From assembly GCA_037442065.1 (NCBI GenBank), contig JBBIQZ010000017.1, forward strand, positions 1 through 13,179: a DNA stretch of 13,179 bases, written 5' to 3'. This stretch comes from JBBIQZ01 sp037442065 (GTDB taxonomy: Bacteria > Patescibacteriota > CPR2_A > CG2-30-33-46). Under the pieces are notes generated by a model, which worked only from the letters and a program-made list of their open reading frames with translations, did no database searches and was not told the DNA's origin. Made by a program: the position numbers and the translations under genes. Of the stretch, positions 13,120 to 13,179 are shown one piece after another (positions within the stretch are counted from its first letter, which is position 1; each line of letters opens with the position of its first letter).

Positions 13120-13179
13120 GCGCCTGTACAGTTAACATTCAATGGTGACATATTTTAATAGTTTTTCATTGGGTGTTAA

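Noticed and set aside
13062..13151. Minus-strand 29-codon ORF (MSPLNVNCTGAW...) as a second precursor
   Set aside because: It spans the best promoter in the region (13092-13119), has no ribosome site, and has little Cys/Ser/Thr/Gly clustering.
13132..13179. Minus-strand open frame entering from the right edge and ending ...KYVTIEC
   Set aside because: Only 15 codons are visible, so it cannot be told from chance. It may be the tail of a gene outside the window.
1..13179. CRISPR arrays, insertion sequences or integrases
   Set aside because: No regularly spaced repeats, transposase or integrase motifs were seen on either strand.

Overview
The window is AT-rich, densely packed DNA that looks like a Patescibacteria / Candidate Phyla Radiation (CPR; Parcubacteria-like) chromosome. 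This rests on composition, on many sensor kinases with output-less receivers, on a GC-rich palindrome whose translation reads LPAGRQ (which I recall as common in CPR intergenic DNA), and on overlapping gene ends. No marker gene here proves the lineage.

Region 1 (1-949, minus strand) holds tRNA-Val(TAC) and tRNA-Leu(GAG), followed by a free-standing LAGLIDADG endonuclease gene. That gene runs without a stop into tRNA-Leu and ends on a TGA that overlaps the anticodon.

Region 2 (950-6871, minus strand) is a phosphorelay island. Read 5' to 3' it has a multi-membrane GAF histidine kinase; then a clear promoter and a structured leader; then receiver - PAS kinase - one-TM kinase in a tight operon; then a second copy of the leader and a second receiver. 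The two leaders are homologous two-hairpin RNAs with compensatory base changes. One carries the CPR palindrome inserted in its loop. Neither receiver has an output domain.

Region 3 (6923-13179) is the surprise: a compact RiPP locus of the thiazole/oxazole-modified microcin (TOMM) type. On the plus strand are a SagB-type azoline dehydrogenase and a precursor-binding-like domain followed by a YcaO cyclodehydratase. Both genes are interrupted by frameshifts. In the first, frame 1 passes to frame 2 near 8520. In the second, a -1 shift at an A6 run directly before a UAG would join the small upstream domain to YcaO. On the minus strand, converging on the YcaO gene with overlapping stop codons, are a C39-like cysteine peptidase and a complete cysteinyl-tRNA synthetase, coupled by TAATG. 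Upstream of cysS, beyond a strong hairpin, is a 34-codon ORF with its own good promoter whose product is Cys/Ser/Thr/Gly-rich and could be the precursor. A SAM methyltransferase divergent from sagB may be a tailoring enzyme.

The proposed logic is: precursor made from a strong promoter; heterocyclisation by C-like/YcaO; oxidation by SagB; leader removal by the C39-like peptidase; possible methylation. Whether the two frameshifts are programmed, real decay or sequencing error is the main open question. No transporter or immunity gene is visible in the window.
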